Positions 34,427 through 47,292 are shown, numbered from the stretch's first letter. The stretch: DNA of 64,000 nucleotides from Clitoria ternatea (GCA_037962975.1 CM075676.1:95488001-95552000), one strand, 5' to 3'. Numbers and translations: made by a program. The notes: generated by a model from the letters alone, not told the origin.

Positions 34427-34440
34427 AAATTCAAAATTTT
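34427..34440. repeat. 14-bp target-site duplication of the LINE (right)
   Basis: AAATTCAAAATTTT, matching 32853-32866. Confidence 0.88.
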
Positions 34441-35526
34441 CATTTGAAAGCCTACACTTTACATAATCAAATATTTTTGTTGTTGTTTGAGTAACCAGTG
34501 GCTCGTACCAAGTCATCGCTCTCTTCAATTTAAACTCTACGGGTTTAAATGCATTATTGATCTCATATGATTTGCGATTCAATTCAGTTATGACACTGGT
34601 TACCTGTTTAACTGACGGTCCGATTAGAGTTTAATCTATAAACCGTTTGTGATGTTTTCTTTGTTCTCATTTTTCCAAATTAAAACGTGTATTCTATTGC
34701 AACTAAATTTGACCGCCATATACACCATATATCATGCAAAAACCTCCATTAGGAAGATTTAAGGAGAGATTTTTTTGGGGGGAAATCTTTCATATATGTT
34801 AATATTAATGAAACATGACACAATTTTTTTTTATGACCCCAAAAATGTTTTCAATCAAAAATGGAAGAATATCCCCCTTAAAGACATAAAAATCATTGAA
34901 ATAACTAAGTTTTACTCATAAAATTTTTCATTTGAGTTCATCAAAATCTTTGTTAGTTAATATATTCAGTTAAGCAACAATTAACTACATAAACTAATTA
35001 CTATCCGAAATTGGTTGTTTAGTTGACCTAACGATTAACTAAAATGGGACTTAACTAATAGAAAAAAATTATCAGTTCAATAAAATTTTAACTGTTTTAA
35101 ATAACATAAAAAATCAATTATTAAATTTTTTATATTTTTACAACTTTATTTCAAAAATTTATTATCAAACTCACACTTAAAAAGGTGAGGGCAATTCAAG
35201 TCATTAGTGAAGCATGCATTTGCATGTACATCTGAAAACTCAAGCTGGCATACTTGACAATCGGATAAATTTCACATGGGAGGATAAATATTTTATTTCA
35301 GTCGTCACTCAAATCAAACACACTTTTAAAACGTCCCACCTAATTATTGGCAGCCTATCATTTAAACTTTTGTTACTTTGAATATTCCCAAGTACCAATT
35401 TAATTATTAAACCGAATATCCCATATATAATTATCCCATAGTACAAGCACCATACTCTCTAATATACTAGTACTAATTTGAATCCAGCTACACATATACA
35501 TACGCAAGTAGCTTGTAGTAATCTAT
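34441..35526. other. Spacer between the LINE and the second PR-1 gene
   Basis: AT-rich DNA, with the presumed 3' UTR of the PR-1 gene near its right end. Nothing else recognised. Confidence 0.5.
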
Positions 35527-36141
35527 TTAATAAGGTCTTTCTCCAACATAATTGCCCACAGGGTCATAATTACAAGTCATGAACACATCACCATCGTCAC
35601 ACACAACCCGTGCACATCCAATTCTTCTAGTGCTCTTCCACACTATTTGAGTGTAGTGTCCACACATTTGACCATCTTCACAGCTATTAGTGCCATACGA
35701 GTAGTACTTCTCTTCATCTGCCCATGCTCTCACCGCATCACTTGGTGTCCATGCTGAGCCACTACCCCAATAAATGTTCTCACCAAGCTTGAAATCATTT
35801 TCTGGGAATGAATGTTCCAGCTTGCAATCTGCTTTTCTTTGCCCTGCCCACCACCTTGCGTATTGCTCTAGCTGGAAGTCCCACGCCAGTGGAAGTTCCC
35901 ACTTTGCTGCTCTCACAAGGTTGTGCCTGAACAAGAACTCTAGTGACTCTGCAATGCAGCCCCAGCATAGTTGCTTTGACGCCTTGTATATGGTCTCATT
36001 GTCAGGTTTTTTCTGTTGGGTACTCAATTGGTCATGTAGAGGGGTTGAAGAATTGGACTGAGGAGTGGCTGAGATTGTGAGAGTGTTAATGCCCGTGAAG
36101 GTGACAAAAAGGAACAAGAAGAGGAGCAAATGGGCATTCAT
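35527..36141 (-). CDS. PR-1-like CAP protein with N-terminal extension, secreted
   Basis: A single exon of 204 residues, about 35-40 longer than classical PR-1. A signal peptide (LLLFLFLFVTF core, about 1-25) is followed by a Ser/Thr/Gln-rich stretch and an extra CWGC pair (Cys59, Cys62) before the CAP domain. The CAP cavity residues are all present: H73 (RHNLVRAA), E121 (GENIYWG), E143/E144 and H162 (GHYTQIVW). The six usual Cys are at 106, 154, 160, 176, 181 and 190. The C-terminus after CNYD is PVGNYVGERPY, a good match to the CAPE peptide pattern. A role in the apoplast, in defence or sterol binding, is inferred from the family. It converges with the PR-1 gene at 30.6 kb but is a clearly different paralogue. 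Confidence 0.94.
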   Translation of the reverse strand: MNAHLLLFLFLFVTFTGINTLTISATPQSNSSTPLHDQLSTQQKKPDNETIYKASKQLCWGCIAESLEFLFRHNLVRAAKWELPLAWDFQLEQYARWWAGQRKADCKLEHSFPENDFKLGENIYWGSGSAWTPSDAVRAWADEEKYYSYGTNSCEDGQMCGHYTQIVWKSTRRIGCARVVCDDGDVFMTCNYDPVGNYVGERPY

Positions 36142-36181
36142 TTTTGTACTTGTGTGGGATTACCCTCTGTGTGGCACAAAA

Positions 36182-36189
36182 TTTATATA
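36182..36189 (-). promoter_or_regulatory. TATA box of the second PR-1-like gene
   Basis: TATATAAA on the minus strand, about 40 bases before the ATG. Confidence 0.7.
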
Positions 36190-36199
36190 TGTAGGCTTG

Positions 36200-37906
36200 G
36201 TTTAAGAATATGTGGTTGGAGAGTGGAGTTAGATCACTTGCCTTTTAGGTGGTGTGAGGAATAATCGCTCACTGATAAGTGAGGGATTAATATTTTAATA
36301 TAAATTAGTGTGTCGTGGTTGTGGAAGTGTTGAGATAAGAGATGCATGTGAAATGTGGGAGTGAGAAATTTGGATGACAGAGCCAAAGATTATGCTCTGT
36401 GATCGATGATGGAAGGTTTTCCCGTGAGTCAGGTCTGTTGTGCCCGTGAGTTCTCTTGTCCATATTACATTACTGGTTGGGGCCCACCATGGTATGTTCT
36501 AGAATTAACCACGTGTCACAGCTCAAGTCCCAAGCCAGTTCCAAATGTCTCATGTAACAATAACATATTTGTCATTTTGATGTTTGTTTTCGTCTTTTAC
36601 ATTGGTCTCTATAGCTAGTTCTATTTTTTTTTAACTGTCACATAATATATTAGCCTCTATTTGAAGACTCCACAAGACCTAATGAATTGGGCAGCAAAAT
36701 TTCATCATATAATTCTCCAACGTTTTCATAACAACTAATTTGATTTATCATGAATACGTTATTTAACCCAAATTGAATATTTTTAAAAATATAAAATAAA
36801 TTTTTAAAATTACCTTCATTTATGACTTTTACTAAATAAATGAATCTTTTATTCTCTTTAAACTTAATTAGCAATGTAAAAAGATACCGTATGCTAAATA
36901 TCTCTTAATGTTGTTATTAAACAAGGTATAAATATGTTTTTTTACTTATATGATAAATAATTTAGTTATATGCTTCTAACATGTGAAATGTTACGGAATC
37001 CTGACAATTCCTGTAGCAAAACATCTCCTCCAATAACAATGCCTATAGTACAAGATATATTTCAGCATTAACAAACAAAACAGAAGATATATAACCGGCA
37101 TACAAAATCAAGAGATTGTGTTGTATAATCATGATTCATGCGAAGAAATAAAGCTCAAATTTTAAATTTCTATAAAATATCGTTCACGGCTTGACATTAG
37201 ATAATAGCAATTTCATGTAAAAGTATGATCATAGTTAAAGAAACTTGCTACAATTTAACAATAGAGATTATAGAGAGGAAAGGGAGGGAGGGACAGAGCC
37301 TGTTAATGTTCAAGAAACTTATCATGCAAGAACTCTTTTAAGCTACAGTGACTTCTCTAGTTATAGTTAGATACAACACTGTTCCAGTATTATTATTATG
37401 TCACACCATTACCTCCGAATCTACCAATTATCACCAAAAGTTCTAAAGACAATCTCTTTGGTTCTTTTCAGAATGGATAAAAAAATGTTAGAAATGATAG
37501 AAACATAAATTTAAAGACGAGGATGTCATCAATAGTCGATCTTACATGTTAAAAATATATAACCAAACTATTTGTTATATAAGTAAAAATATAGATTTAT
37601 AACTTGTGTAATAATAACATTATAAGAGGGTATTTGGTACTGTAGTCTTTTTATATTCTTGAGTAAGTTTAATGGAAATAAAAATTAACATATGTTTGGG
37701 AAAAGATAATAAAATATCTCCTAAAAATAAAAGATTATTGGAAATGTTTTTCAAAAATAATTTCTTAACTTTTGCAACCTCTTGTCATCAGAATTTTCTT
37801 TTTGGAACCATTACTTTATGTTTTTAAAGATGGTAGTTTTAAAAAATTTACTTTATATTCTTAAGAATATTTTACTTAGACCAAATATGAGAATAAAATT
37901 ATGATG
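36200..37906. other. PR-1-like upstream region and spacer
   Basis: Presumed promoter, then AT-rich sequence. No gene or repeat recognised. Confidence 0.5.
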
Positions 37907-38220
37907 GAGTAAAATCTTAAGGTTGTCCTTAATGTATTTACGATCAATCAAATTGGTCCCCAAGTAAATTTTATGTTTTTTTTAAAATTTTAAGACTTAT
38001 TTGATGTTATGAAAACATTTGGAACCTATATGATGGAATTCTACTACCCAACATTTCATAAAGGTTAACGTGCCACATGACACTTAACCAAACGAAAAAA
38101 ATAAAACCTGATGACATGGACCAACGTGATGGACGGAGGCAACATTTGGGTCTATGAAGTCAAAATTTGTTTGAAGACTAATTTGATTGATACGTTGAGG
38201 ACGACTTTGAGGTTTTACTC
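37907..38220. mobile_element. Inverted-repeat MITE-like element, 314 bp
   Basis: The ends GAGTAAAATCTTAAGG and (reverse complement) GAGTAAAACCTCAAAG extend into about 50 bp of imperfect inverted repeat, including ATCAATCAAATT near both inner ends. Non-coding. No clear target duplication, so the superfamily is open. Confidence 0.65.
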
Positions 38221-39839
38221 TCTGTTTATATCACATAGTTTTTAAGTTTGTTATGATATTTTTATGAGGTCATTAAATCTTTCTGTCAAAAATTTATTGG
38301 TACTTTTATTTATTTACTTTTATTGATTATCAAATGTAATAAATCATTTGATGAGATGACCACTTAAATCAACCAATTAAAAGGCCACAAATATTAACAT
38401 TTGTACCATTATCAGACATATTAATTAAATTTATAAGGATAAACTTAAAACATCATATTTTTTAAGAAATCAATAAACTTAATTATCAATTAACTGTTTT
38501 TATTGGTAAAATGATTTAGTTAATTTTCACTTACGAAAATGAATGAATGAATAGCTTACAAGTTACAACCTTGTCTCTCAAATTTGTATGTGTTGACATA
38601 GTCATCTAATAAGTATTCCTTTTGATGACCAGTTGCATTAATAAAATTATGAAAACAAAATCATCAGAGGATTAATATTAATTTTACTTGTTGGAAGTTG
38701 ATCAAATTTTATTCAACTAATATATCAGAAAAAAAATATCTAAAATCTTAATTAGAAAGGCCTAACTTAAGCTCAATCCGAGTACTAAACCCTGTAAAAG
38801 TGATTGATTCAGTGAATATTAACAAATTTTTTGAATGAACCACTTGTTTGGTTAATTGGTTTTTAAATGGGAAGTATTCATGCCAAGATTTTTCGAGCTG
38901 CATTTCTCCCTAGGAAAAGAAAACAGAAGAACAGGAAATTCAAATATTGCAATTCTCCCTATATTATTGGCTTTGAGGCTTTTCAACTAGAGCATATTGC
39001 ATGTTTCACCCATCGATGTTTTTAATCAGTTGATGACACAAACCATGCAGAACTTAATAAATGAAAAAAAATTATCAGTGAAATGTTTGTATACCATTTT
39101 GTTTGTCAAGCTTAATTTGCATGTATGTTGCTCATTCAATATTAATGCAAATTGACATTTGCATTTTACTATTAGTTTCCTCAGGTGCTGCGGAAATGCC
39201 AATTTACATTTCTTGTTATTTTACCATGAAGAGTGTAATGAATGAGTAGGAACGAGAGAAAAGAAAATTGAAAGAAGAAAGTTGCTTCTGTCAGAAAGAT
39301 GTAGACAGAGCAAAGAAGAAATACTTTGCTTTGTTGATTTTTTTTTCCTTTCTGGACTTTGTGTCATCCTTAACCTGTCACGTTGTCACATTTATTTGAA
39401 CTTCACTAAATTAATGGAGACATGGATTCAATCTATCTTCAAGCAGATTTATAGCCACGAAGATCTTCACTCTCTGCACTGTTTGGCTTTCCATAGCTGA
39501 AATAGATAATTGAAAATAGCCAATAAGCTAATGGTGGCAGTCAACAATTATCATCTTCACTGAGTAATCCGACCTTGCTGATTGAATAAACTCTCAAATT
39601 AATCATTGAGATTGTATGGATCATGTATTTTAGTCTGTGACTTTAAACATTTTAATTTAATTTCTAACTTTTCAAAATAACTTTCAATTTAAATATAAAA
39701 AATGGTAAAAAGTAAAGTATAAAAAAATTAAAATAAAAACTTTTTGCACTGTTAGATACTAGTTAGAGACTTCTAAAATTTCAGTCGTGTAATCTTGAGA
39801 GCTAAATTGTGGTTTACACAAATTATTTATACCCAGTAC
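38221..39839. other. Spacer downstream of the CIPK gene
   Basis: AT-rich. The right end is the likely 3' UTR of the kinase gene. Nothing else recognised. Confidence 0.5.
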
Positions 39840-42255
39840 CTACCATCCAGCATCTTCCTCGTTTCTGTTAGCAGTGCATAGATATACAGAATCTTGGCTT
39901 CGTGATGCTACACCAGGATTTTGTTTAAGCAGACTTGATAGACTTTCACAAAACTGATGATCAAAATTAAAATCAGTGACTAAATTTATGAGCTTGAATA
40001 TTCAACTAAGAGGATGTTTTCTTACTTTGCTATACATCCTTAGATCTCCTTCAGATTTTGATATTTCTACAACACAATGAGTTGGAGCAACTTCAATCAC
40101 CTGATAATTGTCACGCATATGTGAGAAGATCCGAACTTTCTCCAACAATAAAACCAAAAACAAAAAAGGAAACTAGTGAGTGTTTGTAACAATAAAATAA
40201 GTTACCTGGGCTGACAGGTATGATCTAGGACACCTAGCCATTGACTGTTTCGGTTGCATTTTTATCTGATATCAAGAATGAAAAAATCATTTGTTGCAAG
40301 ATTCTAACATGCATGGATTTAAGAATCAAAGTAGCATATATAGTTTATACCTTAAAGTTGTTTATTTTCTCTACTGACAATCTAAAATCTGTTGCAGCAG
40401 CTTTTATTTTTTCTATGGTCTCATTGATTGTGTGTTTGGATCCCAACCTTTTTGTCTGCTTTTTTTGTTCCTAAAACAAGAAATTCACAACATTAGCATA
40501 TATAATAATAATTGTAACACCTGCAGATAAAGTGGAATCCTCTTTCAGATTTGTAGACTTGCCTGTTCTTCAAAAAGGCCAGATAGATCAAGGTCGTGAG
40601 ACATGGCTATAAGTTGAAATGCATTAATGAAACTTGAGGAATTGGATATCCTTGAATCTGTGATTTTCTCCTATGGCACACATTATTAGACAATTTGGTC
40701 AATTACTCCAAGTGAGTTTTTATATAAGTGCTTTCTAAGTTGCCTCTTGTTAACAAATTACCTCAATTGTAAAAGCAGTATTAACATCATCCAAGTTAAT
40801 GCTCTGGTCAAATTCAGATGCACAAGAAGGCTTGTAATCTGTTTGAAACCATTCATCCTCAATAATATCTGGTATAGTTATCCGCTGCATGAGGATAGGG
40901 AGGAAATGGAAAAAAATTATTATCTACTCATTACATTTTAAGTACACAGTGTAGTAGTTCTTGAATTTCTACCTTTCCAGGACGTGGTTGAAGTATTTTG
41001 GCAATTAGTTTCTTTTGACTTTGAGTAAACCATGGGGGACATTTATATTCTGCCTTGCATATCTTTTCATACATGTTATTAGAAAATGTGAATTATTTAT
41101 AAGTTGTAACCAATAGGTGCTTTCTTTTTTATCATTATGATTATACAGTAATATTTTCACATACCTTTCCATATAAGCTCATCAAGTTCTGGTCCTCAAA
41201 TGGTAGAGAACCTGCAAGTAATTCATAAAGTATCACCCCACATGACCAAACATCCGCAGCTGCTCCATCATATCCCCTGCTCAATAACAGCTGCACATGA
41301 AGAAATATACGGTTCATAGAACCAACCAATAAATAATAAATGTGTGTGATAATTATATACAATCATTATCTCTGGTGCTATGTTGAAGATATATATAAAG
41401 ATTTAGATTACCTCAGGTGCCACATAGCATGGGGATCCACATCGTGTGTTTAAGACATCATTTGGCTAGGAAAGTATCAAGTTTGATTATCAGTCAAGAA
41501 AACTTAAGATTGAACTGAGGATATGATTATTTAAAGGAACAATGCTACCTTTTCCAATGCACTTAATCCAAAATCAGACACTTTGAGATTTCCCTTGCTG
41601 TCAAGAAGCAAGTTTTCCGCCTATTATGACATGTCAAAATTCAGGTTAGTTTTCAAAACCTTTCGACATGAACATTTAAATTGATAGTCTGATACCTTTA
41701 TATGACTTGATAAGTTGATATTTTTAAATAGATGAACTTACATTCATATTATTAAAACTATGTTTATTTTTAATCTTTATAAAAGGTTAAGCTTGAAATA
41801 TTCAATATGTATATATGTGTGCAATGTCCCATGTCTTGTGTCTATGTCAAAATCTGTGTTTTATAGTTCAAAACTCCATTTCAAACTGACAAAGCAGATT
41901 AATAATCTGCCCTTACCTTGACATCTCGATGATAAACTCCTTTGTTATGGCAGTAGTCCATGGCATCAATAAGTTGCTGGAACAGTTTTCTTGCCTCACA
42001 TTCATTCAACCTCCCGGTATAGGACTGCACAGTAGTTATCACAATTTAAATATCATAATAAAAAAAACATAATATTTTAATTTGGATTCATTTTGCTTCT
42101 TACCATCCTGTCTAACAGTTGTCCTCCTGATACATATTCCATCACAATGTATATCTTTGTTTTTGTGCCAATAACCTTATTTAAAGAAGTTCATTGGAAA
42201 TAGAGTATTGAGAAGGGGATTATATATGTGTATGTTCAAACTTAACCACAATTCT

Positions 42256-42310
<55 letters not shown>

Positions 42311-42628
42311 CGTGAATTCTAACAATATTGGGATGATCCAGGAGTTTCATTGTTCTTATCTCTCTTTTAACCTGAAAAAAATGTCATATTTAATTAATAA
42401 AGGTAGCTAAAATAAATTAAACTCCTACATGTGATAGGAAAAAGAAAGGACAAAGATGAGGTTTGCCTGATAGTTAAGATTGTTTTCCATGATCATGAGC
42501 TTATCAATGACCTTGATTGCAACCTGCTGACCATTGTTAACATTAACAGCCAGCTTAACCTTAGAGAATGCACCTTCTCCTATTGTTCTGCCAAGCCTAT
42601 ACTTCCCAATATTTTTTTCTAACCCCAT
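39840..42628 (-). CDS. CIPK21: CBL-interacting protein kinase, CIPK21-like
   Basis: Fourteen exons (minus strand): 42467-42628, 42309-42371, 42104-42175, 41917-42024, 41549-41620, 41412-41465, 41165-41290, 40973-41062, 40762-40884, 40563-40670, 40351-40470, 40206-40265, 40026-40100, 39840-39953. They give 448 residues, and every intron is phase 0. A Ser/Thr kinase (SnRK3) is activated by Ca2+-bound CBL proteins. Seen: GEGAFSKV loop, Lys39 (VAIK), H131-R-D133, D151-F-G, APE at 175-177, NAF motif at 306-308 within FINAFQLIAMS (CBL docking), then a C-terminal phosphatase-interaction-type region ending VIEVAPTHCVVEIS and FCESLSSLL. The TRCGSPCYVAPE segment and the C-terminus recall CIPK21, which is linked to salt and osmotic stress in Arabidopsis. 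The orthology is judged from memory. Introns 1 and 10 begin with GC rather than GT. Confidence 0.93.
42259..42307. repeat. (AT)n microsatellite in CIPK intron 2
   Basis: About 24 AT units. On the transcribed strand the array starts right at the donor (GAG|GTATATAT), so the 5' splice site merges into the microsatellite. Confidence 0.95.
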
Positions 42629-43251
42629 TACTCTCTTAATTGGTCTAGTTGTTATTCCTCACTATGATCTATGTAACAAGATGTATCTATGCTATGTCCT
42701 TGTTTCTTTTACTCTAAAGCATTAATTTTTTTTTTTTGTGGAGTGTTCTCCGTTATGGACAGTCTTGGTCCCCTTCAACCACAAAAAATATATGGCAAGC
42801 TAATATATTTGAGTTTCACTTGACTAATTCTTAAATGATATTATAGCTTTTGAGAGGTGGTGGTTGAAATTTGAGTTTGTGCTCTTCATAATGAAGTAGT
42901 TAAGAGTCCAAGGCAGGTAGCTGGGTTGGCTGGTTGTTTAGACTAAGGAACATGTTTTGAATGGAAGCTAGCGGTAGAAAACCTCTCTAAATTTTAACTT
43001 GGGTATCACCACAAATGAAATATATAGTTACATGAAAATTTAAGTTACAATTGTACGAGTGATTAGAATTTAAGCTTTATTTGCCATTAATATTTTACCT
43101 AAAGGAACCTTAAATTCTCACTTAAAAACAACATAAAAAGATATACGATTATTGTCGAAGTTTTATTTTTCATCTAATTATTGGTCATTTTATTATTTGT
43201 GTTTGATTGAAGAGTATCCACTCGTTTTCTTAGTGTAATTAAGATAATCAA
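42629..43251. other. CIPK upstream region
   Basis: Presumed promoter and 5' UTR of the minus-strand kinase gene. AT-rich, nothing else recognised. Confidence 0.45.
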
Positions 43252-43679
43252 CATTATTAAAACTAATTTGAACTAGTCGGTTAAATCACTAATTGGTGAC
43301 TCAATTAATCCAACTACTTATTTGGACCAAAACTATATGTTGACCAATAGAAACTAGGTTCAACCGGTCAGTTTTACCCAAAACCGACAACCCAGTTAAC
43401 TCAAACTAATTAATTAATTTTCTTTTTCATAAAACAACATTATTTCATTCTCTTAAAAATAAAAGAAAAATCACCAAGTTTTTCTTCTCATTATCAGAGT
43501 GAGAATTAGAAAAATATCAAGCTTTTTATAAAATACTCGTATTATGGACAGTACAGTATTTTTTATTTATTTTAAATAGACCAAATTAAACAGTTCATCC
43601 AATTATTCAACTGATTTAATTATTATTTTATTGATCTAATACTTTAATAAGTTCAATCACCAATCCAATTTTAATAATG
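43252..43679. mobile_element. Possible MITE with CATTATTAAAA ends
   Basis: The left end CATTATTAAAACTAATTTGA and the right end (reverse complement GCATTATTAAAATTGGATTGG) form short imperfect inverted repeats. The interior has repeated AACCGGTC / CCAATTAGT-like words. No target duplication seen. Uncertain. Confidence 0.45.
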
Positions 43680-44168
43680 CCATAGATTTTGTGGTTAATT
43701 TTGATCTAAATCATGCTACGACTTTAGGCGGGGTTAGGAGTAAAATTCAATTGCCTTGGGTCTTCCTATTGATAACTTTATAATGCTATTACGAATGATA
43801 ATCGAACGATGTATTCCGTAATTATTATATTTATCGTTTGTTTTGAATCTTGCTAAATATTAGCTGTTATGTTTCATGTTTTATAATAATGTAAAATAGT
43901 GATTTTATTTAATTAAATTATAAGTGATGGATCTATATATAAATAATTACGTTGTAAAAGAGTATGGAGATGTTAATTAAAGTTGTTAGTATGTATATAT
44001 TAATTTAAGTAAAGTGAAAATAGGTATTGTAGTACCTATTCAACCCATATGAGTAATATTTTTAAATTCTATCAAATGAAGATATTTACTTTACCCTAAA
44101 CCCAAAATACCAAGAAATCATATATAGAAATTACCATGCTTGATTTTTGTTTACGGCAAGTCAAATGA
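43680..44168. other. AT-rich spacer
   Basis: No feature recognised between the possible MITE and element 3. Confidence 0.5.
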
Positions 44169-44173
44169 TAATT
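44169..44173. repeat. Target-site duplication of element 3 (left, TAATT)
   Basis: Right copy TAATC at 49947-49951 differs at one base. Confidence 0.6.
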
Positions 44174-44703
44174 TGTGACGTCCTACGTCAATTTACCTTT
44201 ATTTATATCCATTTAATTAATTTACACAGCTAATTTTTCACATTTAATAAAATTTAATTATTTCTCATTTCAAAATAATATTTATTTTCACTAAACATAC
44301 TCAAAATAATAATTATATAATTTAACAAAACCTTAGAGTTCCCTTAATTTAGAAAAGAACCAAAAATATGAAACAGGGACCTGACGCTGCGCGTCAGTCC
44401 CACGCGTAGCGTCAGCCCTCTGCTGCGCACCTCACGCTACGCGCCAGCCTCACGCGTAGCGTGGGCATGACAGTGACAGCACCTGATGCTGTTATACATT
44501 TAAACTATTTTACCAACTTTTAATCTACCTAATTGGCCCGTTCTAGATCTGATTGACACGAAACTTCACGGGCCACCTGTTTTCCCCATTTCGGAACTGT
44601 TGGCGCTATCCGTTCGCCAAAATTCCAACACATGCGCAAGTTATGCACAAAACGCAGTTTAACCCAAATAGGTGCAAAACTCTTACACCAAACATCCTAA
44701 ATG
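44174..44703 (-). repeat. Truncated 3' LTR of element 3
   Basis: Matches 47306-47835 base for base in extent, with few differences, and then stops abruptly at AAATG. Confidence 0.92.
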
Positions 44704-45822
44704 CATTCCAATTACCATCTGATCTGAGGCTTGAATGACAACCCCAATATTCATATCACGAAAGTCTTCTAACAATTCTTGTTCTTTGCCCATCAAGAAA
44801 GCTGCATGTAATACTTTTCTACTTAAGGCATCAGCCACAACATTCGCCTTACCAGGATGGTATTTCAAATCAAAATCATAATCCTTAAGGTATTCCACCC
44901 ATCTCCTTTGCCTCATGTTTAATTCCTTCTGATCAAACAGATACTTCAAACTCTTGTGGTCACTGAATACCACAAAACGAGATCCATACAAGTAATGTCG
45001 CCAAATCTTCAATGCGAATACCACAGCAGTGAGTTCCAAATCATGAGTGGGATAATTCTGTTCATGCTGCCTTAATTGTCTAGAAGCATAAGCAATTACC
45101 CTGTCATCCTGCATCAGTACACAGCCTAAACCAAACTTAGATACGTCACAGTATACCACAAATTCTTTCGTCACATCTGGTAATGCAAGCACAGGTGCAG
45201 TAGTCAAACACCGCTTCAGCGTTTGAAAACTCAATTCACACTTTTCCGTCCACACAAAGGGATTCTCTTTTCTTGTCAATCGAGTCAAGGGTAGTGTAAT
45301 ACGGGAAAACCCTTCAATAAAATGGAGATAATAACCAGCTAACCCAAGAAAACTCCTGATTTCAGTTACTGATTTAGGCCTTTCCCAAGCCATAACTGCT
45401 TCAATCTTGGATGGATCCACAGACACACCATCACAAGAGATTACATGCCCCAAAAATTTCACACTTGCTTCCCAGAAATCACACTTCGATAATTTAGCAT
45501 ACAATTTCTTTTCACGTAGCACCTGTAAAACAATTTGAAGATGTTGTGCATGCTCTTCAATGGACTTTGAATACACCAATATATCATCGATGAACACCAC
45601 CACAAATTGATCCAAGTATGGTTGGAAGATCCGATTCATGTAATCCATAAAGATAGCTGGAGCATTGGTTACTCCGAAAGGCATTACAATATACTCAAAA
45701 TGTCCATATCGTGTTCGGAACGCTGTCTTCAGAATATCTTCCGATTTCACTCTAATCTGATGATATCCAGATCTCAAATCGATCTTAGAAAACACCACAG
45801 CACCTCGCAACTGATCCAACAA
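44704..45822 (-). pseudogene. Element 3 pol remnant: reverse transcriptase and RNase H
   Basis: The minus-strand frame covers the RT palm (VFIDDILVYS) and RNase H (VYCDVSKFG, THDLELTAVV, FSDHKSLKYL, VVADALSR). All four RNase H acidic residues are present here, unlike element 2. It is separated from the upstream half by one in-frame TGA at 45832-45834 (normally Arg in YPLPR, so a CGA-to-TGA change). It ends at the deletion junction near 44704. Integrase is absent. Confidence 0.92.
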
Positions 45823-45831
45823 ATCATCAAT

Positions 45832-46638
45832 TCATGGTAAAGGATATTTGTTCTTAACCGTCAATTTATTCAATTGTCGGTAGTCAATACACATTCTCAT
45901 ACTGTCGTCCTTCTTTTTCACCAACAACACCGGAGCGCCCCAAGGTGAAGCACTCGGTCGGATAAACCCCTTGTGTAACAACTCATTTACTTGTTTCTTC
46001 ACTTCAGCCAACTCTACTGAAGACATTCTATAAGGTGTACGGGACACAGGTTCTGCCCCGGGAATTAAAGCAATAGCAAAATCAATCTCCCTGTTTGGAG
46101 GCAATTCCGGAATGTCTTCCGGGAATACATCAGGAAAATCGCACACCACTGGAATATCTGCAAGTTTAAGATTATACCGCCCCTCTGAAGCCAACAGAAT
46201 AACATAAATTACATAAACATCACTCACCACATTTTTAGTGTCCAATTCCTGAGAGAAAATTATAGTCTTGCGGTAACAGTCCACCATAACAAGGTTAACA
46301 GACAACCAGTCAAGACCCAGAATAACATCTAAATTCTTCAATGGCATACATATCAAATTCGCCAGGAAAGATCGATCCTCTACTTGCATAGGTAATTCCT
46401 CACACATAGTAGTTGCTCGAAATGTAGAACCAGTAGGAGTGGAGACATTAAGAGCATTCTCCATTAATACCACCGGCAAACCAAGCCGCCGAACACAATT
46501 CTCAGAAATAAAAGAGTGAGTTGCACCAGAGTCATAAATAACATTTACAAGATAGCCATGGATAAGACACTTACCCTGTACCAAATTATCATTTCTTGAA
46601 ACTTCAGAAGCATCAAAAGCAAATACACGTCCAGCCAT
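45832..46638 (-). pseudogene. Element 3 pol remnant: protease and N-terminal RT
   Basis: Contains the aspartic protease motif YDSGATHSFI and the start of RT (FIRPSASPWGAPVLLVKKKD, CIDYRQLNK). It is closed by TGA at 45832-45834, after which the same frame continues. Its 5' end is fused to gag by a deletion that removed the zinc-knuckle region. Confidence 0.92.
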
Positions 46639-46639
46639 A

Positions 46640-47045
46640 ACATTCTGCCTTGCTCAAGTTTTAGGAATTCCATCTCCTTGCGGATTTTATAATTATCTGG
46701 AAAGTATTTAGCAAGAAATCTCCTCTTGAAATTCATCCACATTAATGGTTCATTCGCAGCATTCATCTGAATTCTAGTCCTTGACCACCATACACGAGCC
46801 TCATCCTTTAATTGATAAGTAGCAAAATGCACTCTCTATTCTTCAGAGCATTCAAAGTATTCAAATGTTTGCTCAATGTCACGCAGCCACATATGCGCCC
46901 CATCATAATCATGTCCTTCTTTGTAAATAGGTGGATTCCTCTTCAAGAATTTATCAAGGGTGGGACCAGAATCAGTCCTCCCCATCATTTGAGAAAACCT
47001 CTCAAAGAAGTCATCACCACCAACAGAACTACTTCCTTCCGTCAT
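46640..47045 (-). pseudogene. Element 3 gag remnant
   Basis: The minus-strand frame starts MTEGSSSVGG at 47045 and matches the gag of element 2 in layout (FLKRNPP, then WLRDIE, then FATYQLKDEARVWW). A TAG at 46836-46838 interrupts it and the frame then continues to KLEQG near 46650. The remaining gag, including the nucleocapsid zinc knuckle, is missing. The join to the protease frame is out of phase. Confidence 0.88.
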
Positions 47046-47292
47046 ATTTTTGTTCTACAATATCCCAAAACACATCACCATTAATAACCAATAATTGACC
47101 AGGGAGTACGAAAATTACCTCATGTATAAACACATAACAAGACGCTGCCCGGAGTGCCAAGAGAATGATGCCAAGTCAACCTGTTAATACGTAAACAATC
47201 ACAAGCATAATGCAATAAATGCAAAACAGCCTAATATAGGACTCAAACAATCTCCTAACTCTGCCCATTTTCCCCGGCTCTAGAAAGAACTG

